A DNA stretch of 64,000 bases, taken from positions 186,001 through 250,000 of the forward strand of contig CBDDAE010000001.1 of NCBI GenBank assembly GCA_965224795.1, given 5' to 3'. Shown piece by piece: positions 33,775 to 42,570 of this stretch (position 1 is the stretch's first letter; each line of letters starts with the position of its first letter). The DNA is from NVTR01 sp036480115 (lineage in GTDB: Bacteria; Pseudomonadota; Alphaproteobacteria; Rhodobacterales; Rhodobacteraceae). The notes under the pieces were generated by a model. That model was given only the letters and a program-made list of their open reading frames with translations. It was not told where the DNA came from and did no database searches. A program made the translations under genes and the position numbers.

Positions 33775-35232
33775 ATGACCGTAAAAGATGACCTGTGGTT
33801 TGACCCTGCAAAAATATTGATCGCTGGTAAATGGTTAGCCCCATCGGGTGGTGGAACGCTTGACCTTGAAGACCCATCGACAGGGCAGGTGATTGGCCAG
33901 ATTGCCCGGGGCACTGCGGATGATATTGATGCGGCCGTGGCAGCGGCACAGCTGGCGCTGGATGGGGAGTGGGGGCGCACAACCGCGCTGGAACGCGGGC
34001 GGATGCTGACGCGCCTGTCGCAACTGGTGCTGACCAGGGTTGATGAACTGGCCCGGCTTGAAGCTGTCGATGTAGGCAAGCCCCTGAAACAGGCCCGTGC
34101 CGATGCGATTGCTTTGGCGCGTTATCTGGAATTTTACGGCGGCGCGGCGGATAAAGTGCATGGCGCGACGATCCCGTATCTGGATGGCTACACGGTTTAC
34201 ACCCTGCGTGAACCCCACGGTGTGACGGGCCATATCGTGCCGTGGAATTACCCGATGCAGATCATAGGGCGTTCAGTTGGCGCGGCACTTGCCATGGGCA
34301 ATGCCTGTGTGTTGAAACCAGCGGAAGAGGCCTGCCTGACCGCGCTGGCATTCGCTGATCTGGCGTTACAGGTCGGGTTTCCGGCGGGCGCACTGAACGT
34401 GGTGCCGGGGCTGGGGGAAGAGGCAGGCGCGGCGCTGTCATCGCACCCCGGCGTAAATCATATTTCGTTCACCGGTTCGGTTGGTGTTGGCACCCTGATC
34501 CAGACGGCGGCAGCGCAAAACATTGTACCGGTAACGCTGGAACTGGGCGGAAAATCCCCGCAACTGGTGTTTGATGACGCCGATATTGATGCGGCCCTGC
34601 CGTTTCTGGTGACACCGGGCATTCAAAACGCCGGGCAGACCTGTTCAGCCGCCTCACGCATTCTGGTGCAACGCGGGGTTTATGACCGGGTGTTATCGGA
34701 AATGGCGGCGCGCTACACGGCGCTAAAGGTCGGCCCGGCCATGGCTGATCTGGATGTGGGGCCGCTGATATCGGCACGTCAAAAAGAAATTGTCACCGGG
34801 TTTCTGGGGCAGGGCGGTGATCTGGAAACCGCCGCTACCGCCACCATTGTCGCCGATGCACCTAAAGGCGGGCATTACGTAGCCCCAACTCTGTTTGGTG
34901 CGGTTGCTGGCAATCACGCCTTGGCGCAGAGCGAAATATTCGGCCCGGTGCAGGTGGTAATACCGTTTGACGATGAGGCTGAGGCGCTGGCGATTGCCAA
35001 TGGCACCGATTACGGGCTGGTGGCCTCGGTCTGGACGGCCAATGGTGCACGCCAGATGCGGCTGGCCAAGGCATTGCGATCTGGTCAGGTATTCATCAAC
35101 AATTACGGTGCCGGGGGCGGCGTCGAATTGCCGTTTGGCGGGGTTGGTAAGTCTGGCCATGGCCGCGAGAAGGGTTTTGAAGCACTGTATGGGTTTTCCA
35201 AGTTGAAAACAGTTGCGGCGTTGCATGGATAG
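33775..35232 (+). CDS. NAD(P)-dependent aldehyde dehydrogenase
   Basis: ALDH superfamily, 485 aa, oxidising an aldehyde to the acid. The catalytic Glu is in LELGGKSPQLV (~260) and the nucleophilic Cys in NAGQTCSAASR (~293). NAD-binding GSVGVG motif is at ~240, and the C-terminal EIFGPVQVVIPF and PFGGVGKSGHGREKG blocks are normal. The aldehyde cannot be specified. The ribosome-binding site is GAAGGACTGATAAC. It follows the transporter and precedes an SDR, suggesting alcohol or amine-derived carbon flow from the imported compound to an acid. Confidence 0.93.
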   Translation: MTVKDDLWFDPAKILIAGKWLAPSGGGTLDLEDPSTGQVIGQIARGTADDIDAAVAAAQLALDGEWGRTTALERGRMLTRLSQLVLTRVDELARLEAVDVGKPLKQARADAIALARYLEFYGGAADKVHGATIPYLDGYTVYTLREPHGVTGHIVPWNYPMQIIGRSVGAALAMGNACVLKPAEEACLTALAFADLALQVGFPAGALNVVPGLGEEAGAALSSHPGVNHISFTGSVGVGTLIQTAAAQNIVPVTLELGGKSPQLVFDDADIDAALPFLVTPGIQNAGQTCSAASRILVQRGVYDRVLSEMAARYTALKVGPAMADLDVGPLISARQKEIVTGFLGQGGDLETAATATIVADAPKGGHYVAPTLFGAVAGNHALAQSEIFGPVQVVIPFDDEAEALAIANGTDYGLVASVWTANGARQMRLAKALRSGQVFINNYGAGGGVELPFGGVGKSGHGREKGFEALYGFSKLKTVAALHG

Positions 35233-35241
35233 GGGACGGGT

Positions 35242-35988
35242 ATGAGGCTGACAGGTAAAACCGCGATTGTAACCGGCGGTGCGTCCGGGTTTGGCGAAGG
35301 CATTGTGCGCAAATTCGTGGCCGCAGGGGCGCGGGTTATGATTGCCGATATCAACAGCGAAGCCGCGGCTTCGCTGGCAAATGAACTTGGCGAAATGGCC
35401 CAGTCTTACGCTGTAAATGTCGCATCATATGATGACGTTCAGACCATGGCCGAACAGGCGTTCACGAAATTCGGCAAGCTGGATATTCTGGTGAACAACG
35501 CCGGTGTGACGCATCATCCAATGCCAATGGAGGACGTGACCGAGGATGAATTTGACCGGGTGTTGGCGGTGAATGCCAAGTCGGTTTACCTAAGCGCCAA
35601 ACACATCGTCCCCCACATGAAAGCCAATGGCAGCGGCGCGATATTAAACGTAGCCTCTACCGCCGGAATTAGCCCGCGCCCGAACCTGAACTGGTATAAT
35701 GCTTCCAAAGGCTGGATGATCACCGCCACAAAAACCATGGCGATTGAGTTGGCCGCATACGGTGTGCGGGTGAACGCGATCAATCCGGTGGCGGGTGAAA
35801 CGCCACTGTTACAAACATTCATGGGTGAAGACACGCCAGAAATTCGGGCAAAATTTCTGGCGACCATACCGCTGGGGCGGTTTTCGACGCCAGAAGACAT
35901 GGGCAATGCCGCTTGCTTTTTGTGTTCTGATGAGGCCAGCATGATCACCGGGATTGCTATGGAAGTGGATGGCGGACGCTGTATCTAA
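35242..35988 (+). CDS. short-chain dehydrogenase/reductase (SDR)
   Basis: Classical SDR of 248 aa. The NAD(P)-binding TGGASGFGEG motif is at ~12-21, an Asp at the end of beta-2 (MIADIN) favours NAD, NNAG is at ~86, and the catalytic Ser (VASTAG), Tyr and Lys (WYNASKGWM) are in place. It ends with the usual MEVDGGRCI. Closest general type is a 3-oxoacyl-ACP-reductase-like or glucose-dehydrogenase-like SDR; the substrate is unknown. It lies 9 bp after the ALDH gene and 13 bp before the P1-family gene, in one operon. Confidence 0.92.
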   Translation: MRLTGKTAIVTGGASGFGEGIVRKFVAAGARVMIADINSEAAASLANELGEMAQSYAVNVASYDDVQTMAEQAFTKFGKLDILVNNAGVTHHPMPMEDVTEDEFDRVLAVNAKSVYLSAKHIVPHMKANGSGAILNVASTAGISPRPNLNWYNASKGWMITATKTMAIELAAYGVRVNAINPVAGETPLLQTFMGEDTPEIRAKFLATIPLGRFSTPEDMGNAACFLCSDEASMITGIAMEVDGGRCI

Positions 35989-36001
35989 AAGGAATAAAAC
36001 T

Positions 36002-37009
36002 ATGAAAACGGGCGCGCAAAATCTAATAACTGATGTTTCTGGCCTTTATGTTGGCAATGCCCAGAATGAGACACTCAAATCTGGCACCACCGTATTGACC
36101 GGCGATATTGCCTTTATTGCTGCCGTTGATGTCATGGGCGGAGCACCCGGTACCCGTGAAACAGATTTACTGGCCCCTGACAAAATTGTTCAGGGCGTCG
36201 ACGCGTTGGTTCTGTCTGGTGGTTCAGCATTTGGTTTGAACGCGGCAAGTGGCGTGGCGGATCGTTTGCGCGAGATGGGGCGCGGTTTTTCCGTTGGACC
36301 GGTCACAGTGCCGATCGTGCCGGCTGCAATATTGTTTGATCTGGTGAATGGTGGCGACAAGGACTGGGTAAGCAATCCGTACTACAAACTGGGTAAAGCC
36401 GCCCTTGATGATGTTAGTGTCACTTTTGATCTGGGAAGCACAGGGGCTGGAACCGGCGCAACCACAGGCAACCTGAAAGGCGGGCTTGGCTCGGCCTCAG
36501 TGGTGCTTGAAAATGGCATGACAGTCGGGGCATTGGTGGCGGTAAATGCACTTGGCGCGGCAACTCCCAGCCATAAACCACATTTCTGGGCTGCCCCTTG
36601 GGAGGTGGATGGTGAATTTGGCGACCGGGGCCTAGTGCATAACGCGCAACCATTTGACGATCCATTCGCCGAAACGCTGGAATTTTTGAATGCCGGGACC
36701 AATACCACAATCGCAATTGTCGCCACAGATGCCACCCTGACTAAAGCGCAGACAAAACGCATGGCGGTGGCAGCCCAGGACGGCATGGCGCGCGCACTGG
36801 TACCGTCGCACACACCCTATGATGGCGACCTTGTTTTTGCGCTTTCTACTGAGAAAATCCCGTTGGACAATCCGGCCACTGACCCGCTGTTATTGGGTCA
36901 TGCGGCCGCGACCTGTCTATCGCGGGCCATTGCCAGGGGAATATATAGCGCGACGACCCAAGCCAATGACACTAAACCCACATGGCAATCCAAGTGGGGC
37001 TCGAAATAA
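36002..37009 (+). CDS. P1-family peptidase (DmpA/BapA-like Ntn-type aminopeptidase)
   Basis: P1-family (S58) enzymes self-cleave and remove N-terminal L-, D- or beta-amino acids. The 335-aa product has the family N-terminus (NLITDVSGLYVGNA), a glycine-rich GGAPGTRETDLL segment, LSGGSAFGLNAASGV, and GTGATTGNLKGGLGSAS, where autoproteolysis normally occurs before a Ser or Thr. The ATG at 36002 has AAAAGGAATAAAACT upstream; an ATG at 35954 lies inside the SDR gene. Its place at the end of the dipeptide transporter operon suggests the imported substrate is an unusual or beta-linked peptide. Confidence 0.87.
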   Translation: MKTGAQNLITDVSGLYVGNAQNETLKSGTTVLTGDIAFIAAVDVMGGAPGTRETDLLAPDKIVQGVDALVLSGGSAFGLNAASGVADRLREMGRGFSVGPVTVPIVPAAILFDLVNGGDKDWVSNPYYKLGKAALDDVSVTFDLGSTGAGTGATTGNLKGGLGSASVVLENGMTVGALVAVNALGAATPSHKPHFWAAPWEVDGEFGDRGLVHNAQPFDDPFAETLEFLNAGTNTTIAIVATDATLTKAQTKRMAVAAQDGMARALVPSHTPYDGDLVFALSTEKIPLDNPATDPLLLGHAAATCLSRAIARGIYSATTQANDTKPTWQSKWGSK

Positions 37010-37073
37010 TAAGCAAAATTTTCTTTTTGGACTAAATACTCAATTTCCTGATCCGCAAATCAACATTTTTCGC

Positions 37074-37538
37074 TCAAGAATTCACAGGCGTCTGCCAAGC
37101 CCGCAGCCATATTGCGACCAGCACAAACGACAAAGCCGCATTCCAACTGGCCATCGAAAGTCCAGCAAACTGCCAGGTTACTTGGTCACAAAGCACAAGT
37201 GGCGCATTCAAAATCTGATCCATCAACTGGTCACTCGTCAACCCGCCAATGTCGCCACTGGTGCAGGTATCCGGACCGGGCCACCAATGTTTTTCCACAC
37301 CCGTATGATACACCCCGATGGCACCGGTTGTTGCCGCTGCCAAAGCACCCAAAATCGGTAAAAACCGCAATGACACCACAAGAGCAAGCATGGCTGTCAA
37401 AAATGCAGCGCCATGGGGCCAGCGTTGCCAGAGACACATTTTACAAGGCGCATAGCCAAGCGCCTGAAACCCCCATGCCCCCAGCAAAAGGGCGGCGGAA
37501 CCAAAGCCAGCCAGCAGGATAAGTCTTTGACGCGTCAC
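37074..37538 (-). CDS. disulfide bond formation protein B (DsbB family)
   Basis: DsbB re-oxidises periplasmic thiol oxidase and passes electrons to quinone. This 154-aa inner-membrane protein has four spans, a first periplasmic cysteine pair in PCKMCLWQRW (~32-39; CxxC) and a second pair split between PDTCTSGD (~91) and LVLCDQ (~117). That layout is diagnostic. It overlaps the YqaA-type gene upstream by 4 bp. Confidence 0.93.
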   Translation of the reverse strand: MTRQRLILLAGFGSAALLLGAWGFQALGYAPCKMCLWQRWPHGAAFLTAMLALVVSLRFLPILGALAAATTGAIGVYHTGVEKHWWPGPDTCTSGDIGGLTSDQLMDQILNAPLVLCDQVTWQFAGLSMASWNAALSFVLVAIWLRAWQTPVNS

Positions 37539-38113
37539 AGATATTTTACCAAATAAAAACCACCGACCAATAGCACCATGAACAAGGTGAACATCAAGCC
37601 CAATCGCCGCTCAATAAAATCACGAATTGGTGTGCCAAACTTCCAAAGTAGGGCGGCAATCAGAAAAAACCTGAAACCACGGGCGATAATTGAAGACACG
37701 ATGAATATGGGAAGGCTTAATCCGGTTGACCCTGAAAGAATGGTGATCACCTTGAAAGGGAAGGGTGTGATACCGGCGATCAGGACCGCCCACGCGCCCC
37801 ATTCATTATATCGGTCTGAAAACTCAGTGAAACGGTCAGTTTTTCCGTAGAATTCAAGCACCGGTTGCCCAACACTTTCAAATAAACCCCAGCCTATATA
37901 ATACCCCAGCAAAGCACCCAGAACCGACGCGATCACGGCAATGGACGCAATAAGGAATGCGCGATTTGGTCGAGCGATAATCATCGGTATCATGATGATA
38001 TCCGGGGGGATCGGAAACACCGAGCTTTCAATAAACGCAACAAACGCCAGCGCCCAAAGTGATTTGGGGTGCTGCGCAAGTGAAATAGTCCAGTTGTATA
38101 GTCGCCTGATCAT
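37535..38113 (-). CDS. YqaA-type membrane protein of the DedA/VTT superfamily
   Basis: A membrane protein of 192 aa starting at an ATG at 38113 (IRRLYNWTISLAQHPKSLWALAF). The re-entrant hairpin typical of the superfamily is visible: FVAFIESSVFPIPPDIIMIPMI, and later GITPFPFKVITILSG. YqaA/DedA proteins are thought to act in lipid flipping or membrane homeostasis. A longer reading to 38230 lacks membrane-like or conserved sequence, so I reject it. Coupled to dsbB and divergent from the metallopeptidase gene. Confidence 0.88.
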   Translation of the reverse strand: MIRRLYNWTISLAQHPKSLWALAFVAFIESSVFPIPPDIIMIPMIIARPNRAFLIASIAVIASVLGALLGYYIGWGLFESVGQPVLEFYGKTDRFTEFSDRYNEWGAWAVLIAGITPFPFKVITILSGSTGLSLPIFIVSSIIARGFRFFLIAALLWKFGTPIRDFIERRLGLMFTLFMVLLVGGFYLVKYL

Positions 38114-38218
38114 AGGGTTTTTCCGATTTTTTGCCTTTACGCCATGGGAAATGCCGCTGGTCAAGCTATACAGAACAAAATATGCAGAACGTAGTTTAAC
38201 GGCATGGGGACTAACCAG

Positions 38219-39067
38219 ATGAAATGGCAAGGCAGACGCGGCAGTCGCAACATCGAAGATCGTAGATCCATGGGGGCTGGTAAAGCCGGTGGCATAGGCG
38301 TTCTTGGTTTCATCATCATCGTAGCCCTTGGGGCGATTTTTGGCATTGATACGTCTTCATTTCTTCAGGGTGGCGGCGGAATTTCCGTTGGCGGTGGCAG
38401 TGGTGAAATCACCAAGGCAGACGAACAGGCGGCGGAATTTGTGTCCGTTACTCTGGCTGATACCGAAGAAGTCTGGGCAGATGTATTTCGTACCCAAGTC
38501 GGAAAAACCTACACACCAACAACTTTGGTGTTGTTCAAGGGGGCCACTCAATCCACCTGCGGCTCGGCCAGCGGTGCCACAGGTCCTTTCTACTGCCCGG
38601 GCGACAAAAAAGTGTATCTGGACACAGATTTTTTTACCAGATTAAGCCGCAATATCGGCGCTAAAGGCGATTTTGCAGCCGCCTATGTGGTGGCCCATGA
38701 AGTGGCGCACCATGTGCAGGATGAATTGGGAATACTGGCCCAGGCCAACCAAATCCGCCAGCAGGTCAGCAAAGAAGAAAGCAATGCCGTTTCGGTTCGC
38801 GTTGAATTGCAGGCAGATTGCTATTCAGGTATTTGGGCCCGGCGTGAACAAGCCAAGTTTGGCGTTCTGGAAGAAGGCGATATCGCCGAAGCGATGAACG
38901 CAGCCAAGCAAATTGGTGACGATACGTTGCAGCGAAATGCTGGCCAACGTCCCATGCCCCATACTTTTACCCACGGTACATCAGAGCAGCGGCAACGCTG
39001 GTTTGCGATAGGATACCAAAGCGGCGAGCTAAGCGGCTGTGATACGTTTGGGACAAACGATCTTTAG
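38219..39067 (+). CDS. neutral zinc metallopeptidase (YpfJ family)
   Basis: A 282-aa membrane-anchored protein: polar N-terminus (KWQGRRGSRNIEDRR), one span at about residues 25-45, then a glycine-rich linker and the extracytoplasmic domain. The zinc motif HEVAHH is at about 162-167 with a downstream Glu in VELQADCYSG (~200). Family members (YpfJ) are poorly studied putative peptidases. Start at 38219 is preferred (GGGGAC upstream); an ATG at 38204 gives five more residues. tRNA-Leu follows 54 bp later. Confidence 0.9.
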   Translation: MKWQGRRGSRNIEDRRSMGAGKAGGIGVLGFIIIVALGAIFGIDTSSFLQGGGGISVGGGSGEITKADEQAAEFVSVTLADTEEVWADVFRTQVGKTYTPTTLVLFKGATQSTCGSASGATGPFYCPGDKKVYLDTDFFTRLSRNIGAKGDFAAAYVVAHEVAHHVQDELGILAQANQIRQQVSKEESNAVSVRVELQADCYSGIWARREQAKFGVLEEGDIAEAMNAAKQIGDDTLQRNAGQRPMPHTFTHGTSEQRQRWFAIGYQSGELSGCDTFGTNDL

Positions 39068-39121
39068 GCTCGATTTTACGGTGGACGTTGTTGGTAGCGA
39101 ACGCTAGACCAAAGTTCGGTT

Positions 39122-39207
39122 GCCCGAGTGGCGGAATGGTAGACGCAGGGGATTCAAAATCCCCCGCCTTTACGGGTGTGTGGGTTCGACTCCCACCTCG
39201 GGCACCA
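39122..39207 (+). tRNA. tRNA-Leu (anticodon CAA)
   Basis: A complete class II tRNA. The acceptor stem GCCCGAG pairs with CTCGGGC, the anticodon loop TTCAAAA presents CAA (reads TTG), a long variable arm follows, the T loop is TTCGACT, and CCA is encoded at 39205-39207. The anticodon stem GGGGA/TCCCC is perfect. Confidence 0.96.
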
Positions 39208-39241
39208 ATCATTTCCGTATTACCTGCAAATTCACAGAAAC

Positions 39242-39850
39242 CTAGTGATTGGCTTGTACCCCAGGTGCGCGCCAGGCGACCCAGTCGGTTGGCTTTTCAA
39301 TATCAATATATGCATGGCCCTCTGGCAAGCGCACAAGGCTGTATTCTTCGCTTAGCATAAGACTGCGCGCATTTTGACCACCGCGAAGCCTTGCGGCAAT
39401 TCTGAACAAACGCGCCGGAAGAATAACAGGGTGTCCGGGTTGCCCGGTTTCATCCGTGGCCCCGATGACCCTTTTAGCGCCTAATTCTGCAAAGTGAGTC
39501 AGCAAAACAGCAAGATCGTCGCTGGTAATTGCCGGCATATCCGCCATCAGGATCAAAACGCCATCCAAGCCATCTGGCAAGGACCTGATACCCGCCCTCA
39601 GCACTGCCGACATGTCAGTACGTGAATTAGGGATCGGTATGAGCGTGACCGTTTCACCGGAAATCGCTTTGGCGCGTTCAGTAGCATCAGTGGCAATCGT
39701 TACAAAAACAGGAATTCCCGTATGTCCGGCGCATCTGATTAGCCGGGTTAAAATATCCTGCCCATCAACAAGTGCCAGCAGTGGGTCCGGCAATTCAGGG
39801 GCATGTGAAACACCCGAAGCCAACACCAGAATCGCCATTTTTTTACCCAT
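39242..39850 (-). CDS. MobA/MocA-like nucleotidyltransferase family protein with altered active site
   Basis: The fold-level pattern matches molybdenum-cofactor guanylyl/cytidylyltransferases: an N-terminal beta strand and loop (LVLASGVS), LILMADMPAITSDDL with the conserved Asp-Met-Pro (~95), and GQPGHPVILP (~142). However the NTP-binding signature, normally LAAGxSxRMG-xxK, reads LASGVSHAPELPDPLLALV, without the conserved Arg and Lys. It may therefore bind nucleotides differently or not at all. Start at 39850; an ATG at 39838 is also possible. No other molybdenum genes are nearby. Confidence 0.7.
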   Translation of the reverse strand: MGKKMAILVLASGVSHAPELPDPLLALVDGQDILTRLIRCAGHTGIPVFVTIATDATERAKAISGETVTLIPIPNSRTDMSAVLRAGIRSLPDGLDGVLILMADMPAITSDDLAVLLTHFAELGAKRVIGATDETGQPGHPVILPARLFRIAARLRGGQNARSLMLSEEYSLVRLPEGHAYIDIEKPTDWVAWRAPGVQANH

Positions 39851-39870
39851 TACACACCATACCACTAAAC

Positions 39871-41175
39871 CTATTTTTCCGGAATTAACCCCCTGGGGCT
39901 GAACCTAAGCACCAGCAACATAATCAACCCCATTGTCAACAAACGCATATGGGCAGCACTATCGATCAGATGGGCTTTCAAAGCACTGCCTTCGGCCATG
40001 CCACTGGTGACAACCCCGATTAGCCACAGCCCCATTGGTTCAACCTGCACCCAAAGCAACCAAATCAGGAACCCCCCAAGTACCGAGCCCCAGTTATTAC
40101 CGGACCCACCAACAATAACCATCACCCAAATCAAAAAGGTAAAGCGCAGGGGTTGGTAAGTACCCGGTGTCAACTGACCATCCAGCGTTGTCATCATAGC
40201 CCCGGCCAGACCACATATGGCAGAGCCAATGATAAACACCTGCAAATGGCGCCGTGTCACATCCTTACCCATAGCTTCTGCGGCAGTTTCATTGTCACGG
40301 ATGGCACGCATCATGCGCCCCCAGGGCGAATTCAGCGCCATTTGCGACAACCAGATCAGCGCCAATAACACGGTCAAAAACAAAGCCCCGTAAGATAGCT
40401 TTACTGTCATTGATGACGCCGATACCGGATCGAACCCCCAAGACTCCATACGGGACACGAAAGCAGTGGAAGCTTGCAAATCAATTTCATAGGGAACCGG
40501 GCGGGGCAGGCCGACCACATTTTTTACTCCACGGCTTAACCAGTCTTCGTTTTTCAGCACCGCCAAAACAATTTCCGCGATGCCAAGGGTCGCAATCGCC
40601 AGATAATCAGACCGCAAGCCAAGCGCGGTTTTCCCAATAACCCAGGCCACCCCGGCAGCAAGGACACCACCTACAGGCCAGCTAACAACTGCAGGAAGGC
40701 CCAGCCCCCCCAAATAGCCAGTACCCGCCGGGTTGACACGTTCGATGGCTTTCACCGCCGGATCAAACAAGCCGCGAAATATGAAGAAGCCCGCAACGAT
40801 AAGTAATAGGACGGTTAACGTTCGCGCGCGCCCCGGTGCCATTCTTCCCCACAGGATAATTGCCCCAACTATGGTGCCAACAGCTACCACTAAGGAAAGC
40901 AACAGACGTAGCCCGCCCGCACTCCAGGCTTCTTCCACCGGCGGCATTCCCACTAATACTGCTGCTAAGCCACCAAGGGCTACAAATCCCATGATGCCAA
41001 TATTGAACAGCCCGGCATATCCCCACTGAACATTTACCCCAAGTGCCATTATAGCCGAGATCAGGCCCATATTGATAATGCCAACGGCAACGTTCCAGCT
41101 GTTGTAATAACCGGTCAAGGCTATCAGTCCAAAGACGAAGGCAAAAAGCAGCGGGTTTTTAATGGCGGGGCTCAT
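39871..41175 (-). CDS. branched-chain amino acid-type ABC transporter permease, LivM family
   Basis: A 434-aa inner-membrane permease with about ten hydrophobic spans. The LivM family marks are LGVNVQWGYAGLFNIG (~45), YLAIATLGIAEIVLAV (~192) and the ATPase-docking loop MMRAIRDNETAAEAMGKD (~286). It overlaps the LivH gene by 4 bp and is last in the operon. The substrate class is amino acids or related amides; the exact ligand is not readable. Confidence 0.93.
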   Translation of the reverse strand: MSPAIKNPLLFAFVFGLIALTGYYNSWNVAVGIINMGLISAIMALGVNVQWGYAGLFNIGIMGFVALGGLAAVLVGMPPVEEAWSAGGLRLLLSLVVAVGTIVGAIILWGRMAPGRARTLTVLLLIVAGFFIFRGLFDPAVKAIERVNPAGTGYLGGLGLPAVVSWPVGGVLAAGVAWVIGKTALGLRSDYLAIATLGIAEIVLAVLKNEDWLSRGVKNVVGLPRPVPYEIDLQASTAFVSRMESWGFDPVSASSMTVKLSYGALFLTVLLALIWLSQMALNSPWGRMMRAIRDNETAAEAMGKDVTRRHLQVFIIGSAICGLAGAMMTTLDGQLTPGTYQPLRFTFLIWVMVIVGGSGNNWGSVLGGFLIWLLWVQVEPMGLWLIGVVTSGMAEGSALKAHLIDSAAHMRLLTMGLIMLLVLRFSPRGLIPEK

Positions 41176-42182
41176 GTCTGTTTCCCACTGAATAGGCCGG
41201 TTGGTTTGAACAATAATACGATGATCAGAATGGCAAAACTGACCGCAAATTTATAATCGGTAGACATAAGCTGGATCAGTGTTGTGGGCTCCCAGCCCTC
41301 CGGAGCAAGATAACCCAGCACTTTTTTGAAGGCGTAGGTGATGGTGACTTCGGAAAATGCTATGACAAATCCCCCGGCTATCGCCCCGATCGGGCTGCCC
41401 AGCCCGCCGACAATGGCACTGGCAAATATCGGCAGTAGTAACTGGAAATAGGTAAAGGGCTTGAATGATTTATCCAGCCCGTAAAGCACCCCGGCAATGG
41501 TGGCCAGTGCAGCCACAATCATCCAAGTATACATCACCACCCGTTCCGGGTTGATGCCAGAAAGCAGCGCCAGATCTTCATTGTCAGAAAACGCCCGCAT
41601 GGATTTTCCAGTGCGCGTTCGGTTCAAGAACCAGAACAACACCACCACCACAATGATGGCCGTGACCACAGTAATTCCGGCGCTGGTCTTAATGGCTAGG
41701 CCTTCCTTTAGCCCGGTCATTTCCTTGAAATCGCGTGCTGAAATGATGAACCGCTCGCCATCGGCAAAACGCTGGTCGTTGGGGCCAATTATGAACCGCA
41801 CAAGGCCGTTCATGATAAACATCACGCCCATGGACACAATCACCAGGATCACCGGCGCGGCCTTTTGTTCTCGGTAGAACTTGTACACCACGCGATCGGT
41901 AGCCAATAGCAACCCAATGGTGACGGCTATACCAAAAGGCAGGGCCAGCAGCGCCGTGGGTAAAAACCCAAAATTGATCCCCATAGACTGGAACCACCAG
42001 GTCACCAAGATGGTCGACATTGCGCCAAAGGCCATGGTGTCGCCATGGGCAAAATTTGAAAACCGCAGGATGCCGAAAATCAGCGTAACACCCAAGGCAC
42101 CAAGTGCCAGTTGCGCGCCGTAAGACGTGGCCGGAACGATCACGAAATTGGCGAATGCGACAATTGCGTTAAGAAAATCCAC
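41172..42182 (-). CDS. branched-chain amino acid-type ABC transporter permease, LivH family
   Basis: LivH-type permease (336 aa) with YGAQLALGALGVTLIFGILRFSNFAHG near the start, the characteristic N-terminal signature, and the docking loop GKSMRAFSDNEDLALLSGI (~192). I place the start at a GTG at 42182: it overlaps the stop of the upstream small gene (TAGTG) and has CGAGGTCTC as ribosome-binding site. An ATG at 42200 would overlap that gene by 19 bp. Pairs with LivM. Confidence 0.92.
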   Translation of the reverse strand: MDFLNAIVAFANFVIVPATSYGAQLALGALGVTLIFGILRFSNFAHGDTMAFGAMSTILVTWWFQSMGINFGFLPTALLALPFGIAVTIGLLLATDRVVYKFYREQKAAPVILVIVSMGVMFIMNGLVRFIIGPNDQRFADGERFIISARDFKEMTGLKEGLAIKTSAGITVVTAIIVVVVLFWFLNRTRTGKSMRAFSDNEDLALLSGINPERVVMYTWMIVAALATIAGVLYGLDKSFKPFTYFQLLLPIFASAIVGGLGSPIGAIAGGFVIAFSEVTITYAFKKVLGYLAPEGWEPTTLIQLMSTDYKFAVSFAILIIVLLFKPTGLFSGKQT

Positions 42183-42568
42183 TAGTTTGAGACCTCGCAT
42201 TTGCCTTTGTAGGTAATCGAATAATTACCTTGAAAATTGTGGGTGCTATAAATTGCAGCCGCGCCGCCAACCACAGTCAACAGGTATGAGGCCGCGTTGG
42301 TGCCAACGGCGCTGGGGCTGGTCAGCCCGGTATAAATATTTGTTCCAGATGTCGGGATGCTATTCATCAAAATGGTCTCAGTTTCCGTAACGATCTTAAT
42401 ACCAACCTGACCGTCCGCATTTTCCAGAGTGAACGCGTAGTTGGTGCCCTGACAGGCTTCGGTATCAAAACATTCGGTAGTGAAAGAGCAGAGCATATTT
42501 GCCGCAAGTACCGGTGTCGTTGCCATTACCATGCCAAAAACCGCCGAAATCAATGTGAGTGTTTTCAT
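42182..42568 (-). CDS. small secreted Cys-containing protein of unknown function, inside the liv operon
   Basis: A 128-aa protein with a clear signal peptide (MKTLTLISAVFGMVMATTPVLAA). The mature part begins with a cysteine cluster (LCSFTTECFDTEACQG: three Cys in 14 residues) and has a fourth in GKCEVSN at the C-terminus, suggesting disulfides. No family is recognised. It lies between livF and livH with 4-bp or smaller overlaps on both sides, so it is translated as part of the transporter operon and might assist the binding protein or permease. ATG at 42568 has GGGGGG at correct spacing; the ATG at 42574 is too close to it. Confidence 0.75.
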   Translation of the reverse strand: MKTLTLISAVFGMVMATTPVLAANMLCSFTTECFDTEACQGTNYAFTLENADGQVGIKIVTETETILMNSIPTSGTNIYTGLTSPSAVGTNAASYLLTVVGGAAAIYSTHNFQGNYSITYKGKCEVSN

Positions 42569-42570
42569 AA

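Noticed and set aside
27500..37009. Genomic island or prophage
   Set aside because: No integrase, transposase, terminal repeats or tRNA junction flank the block; the only tRNA (39122) is 2 kb away and intact.
37535..38230. Longer N-terminus for the YqaA-type protein
   Set aside because: The first 39 residues overlap the divergent metallopeptidase gene start and do not look conserved; ATG at 38113 fits the family.
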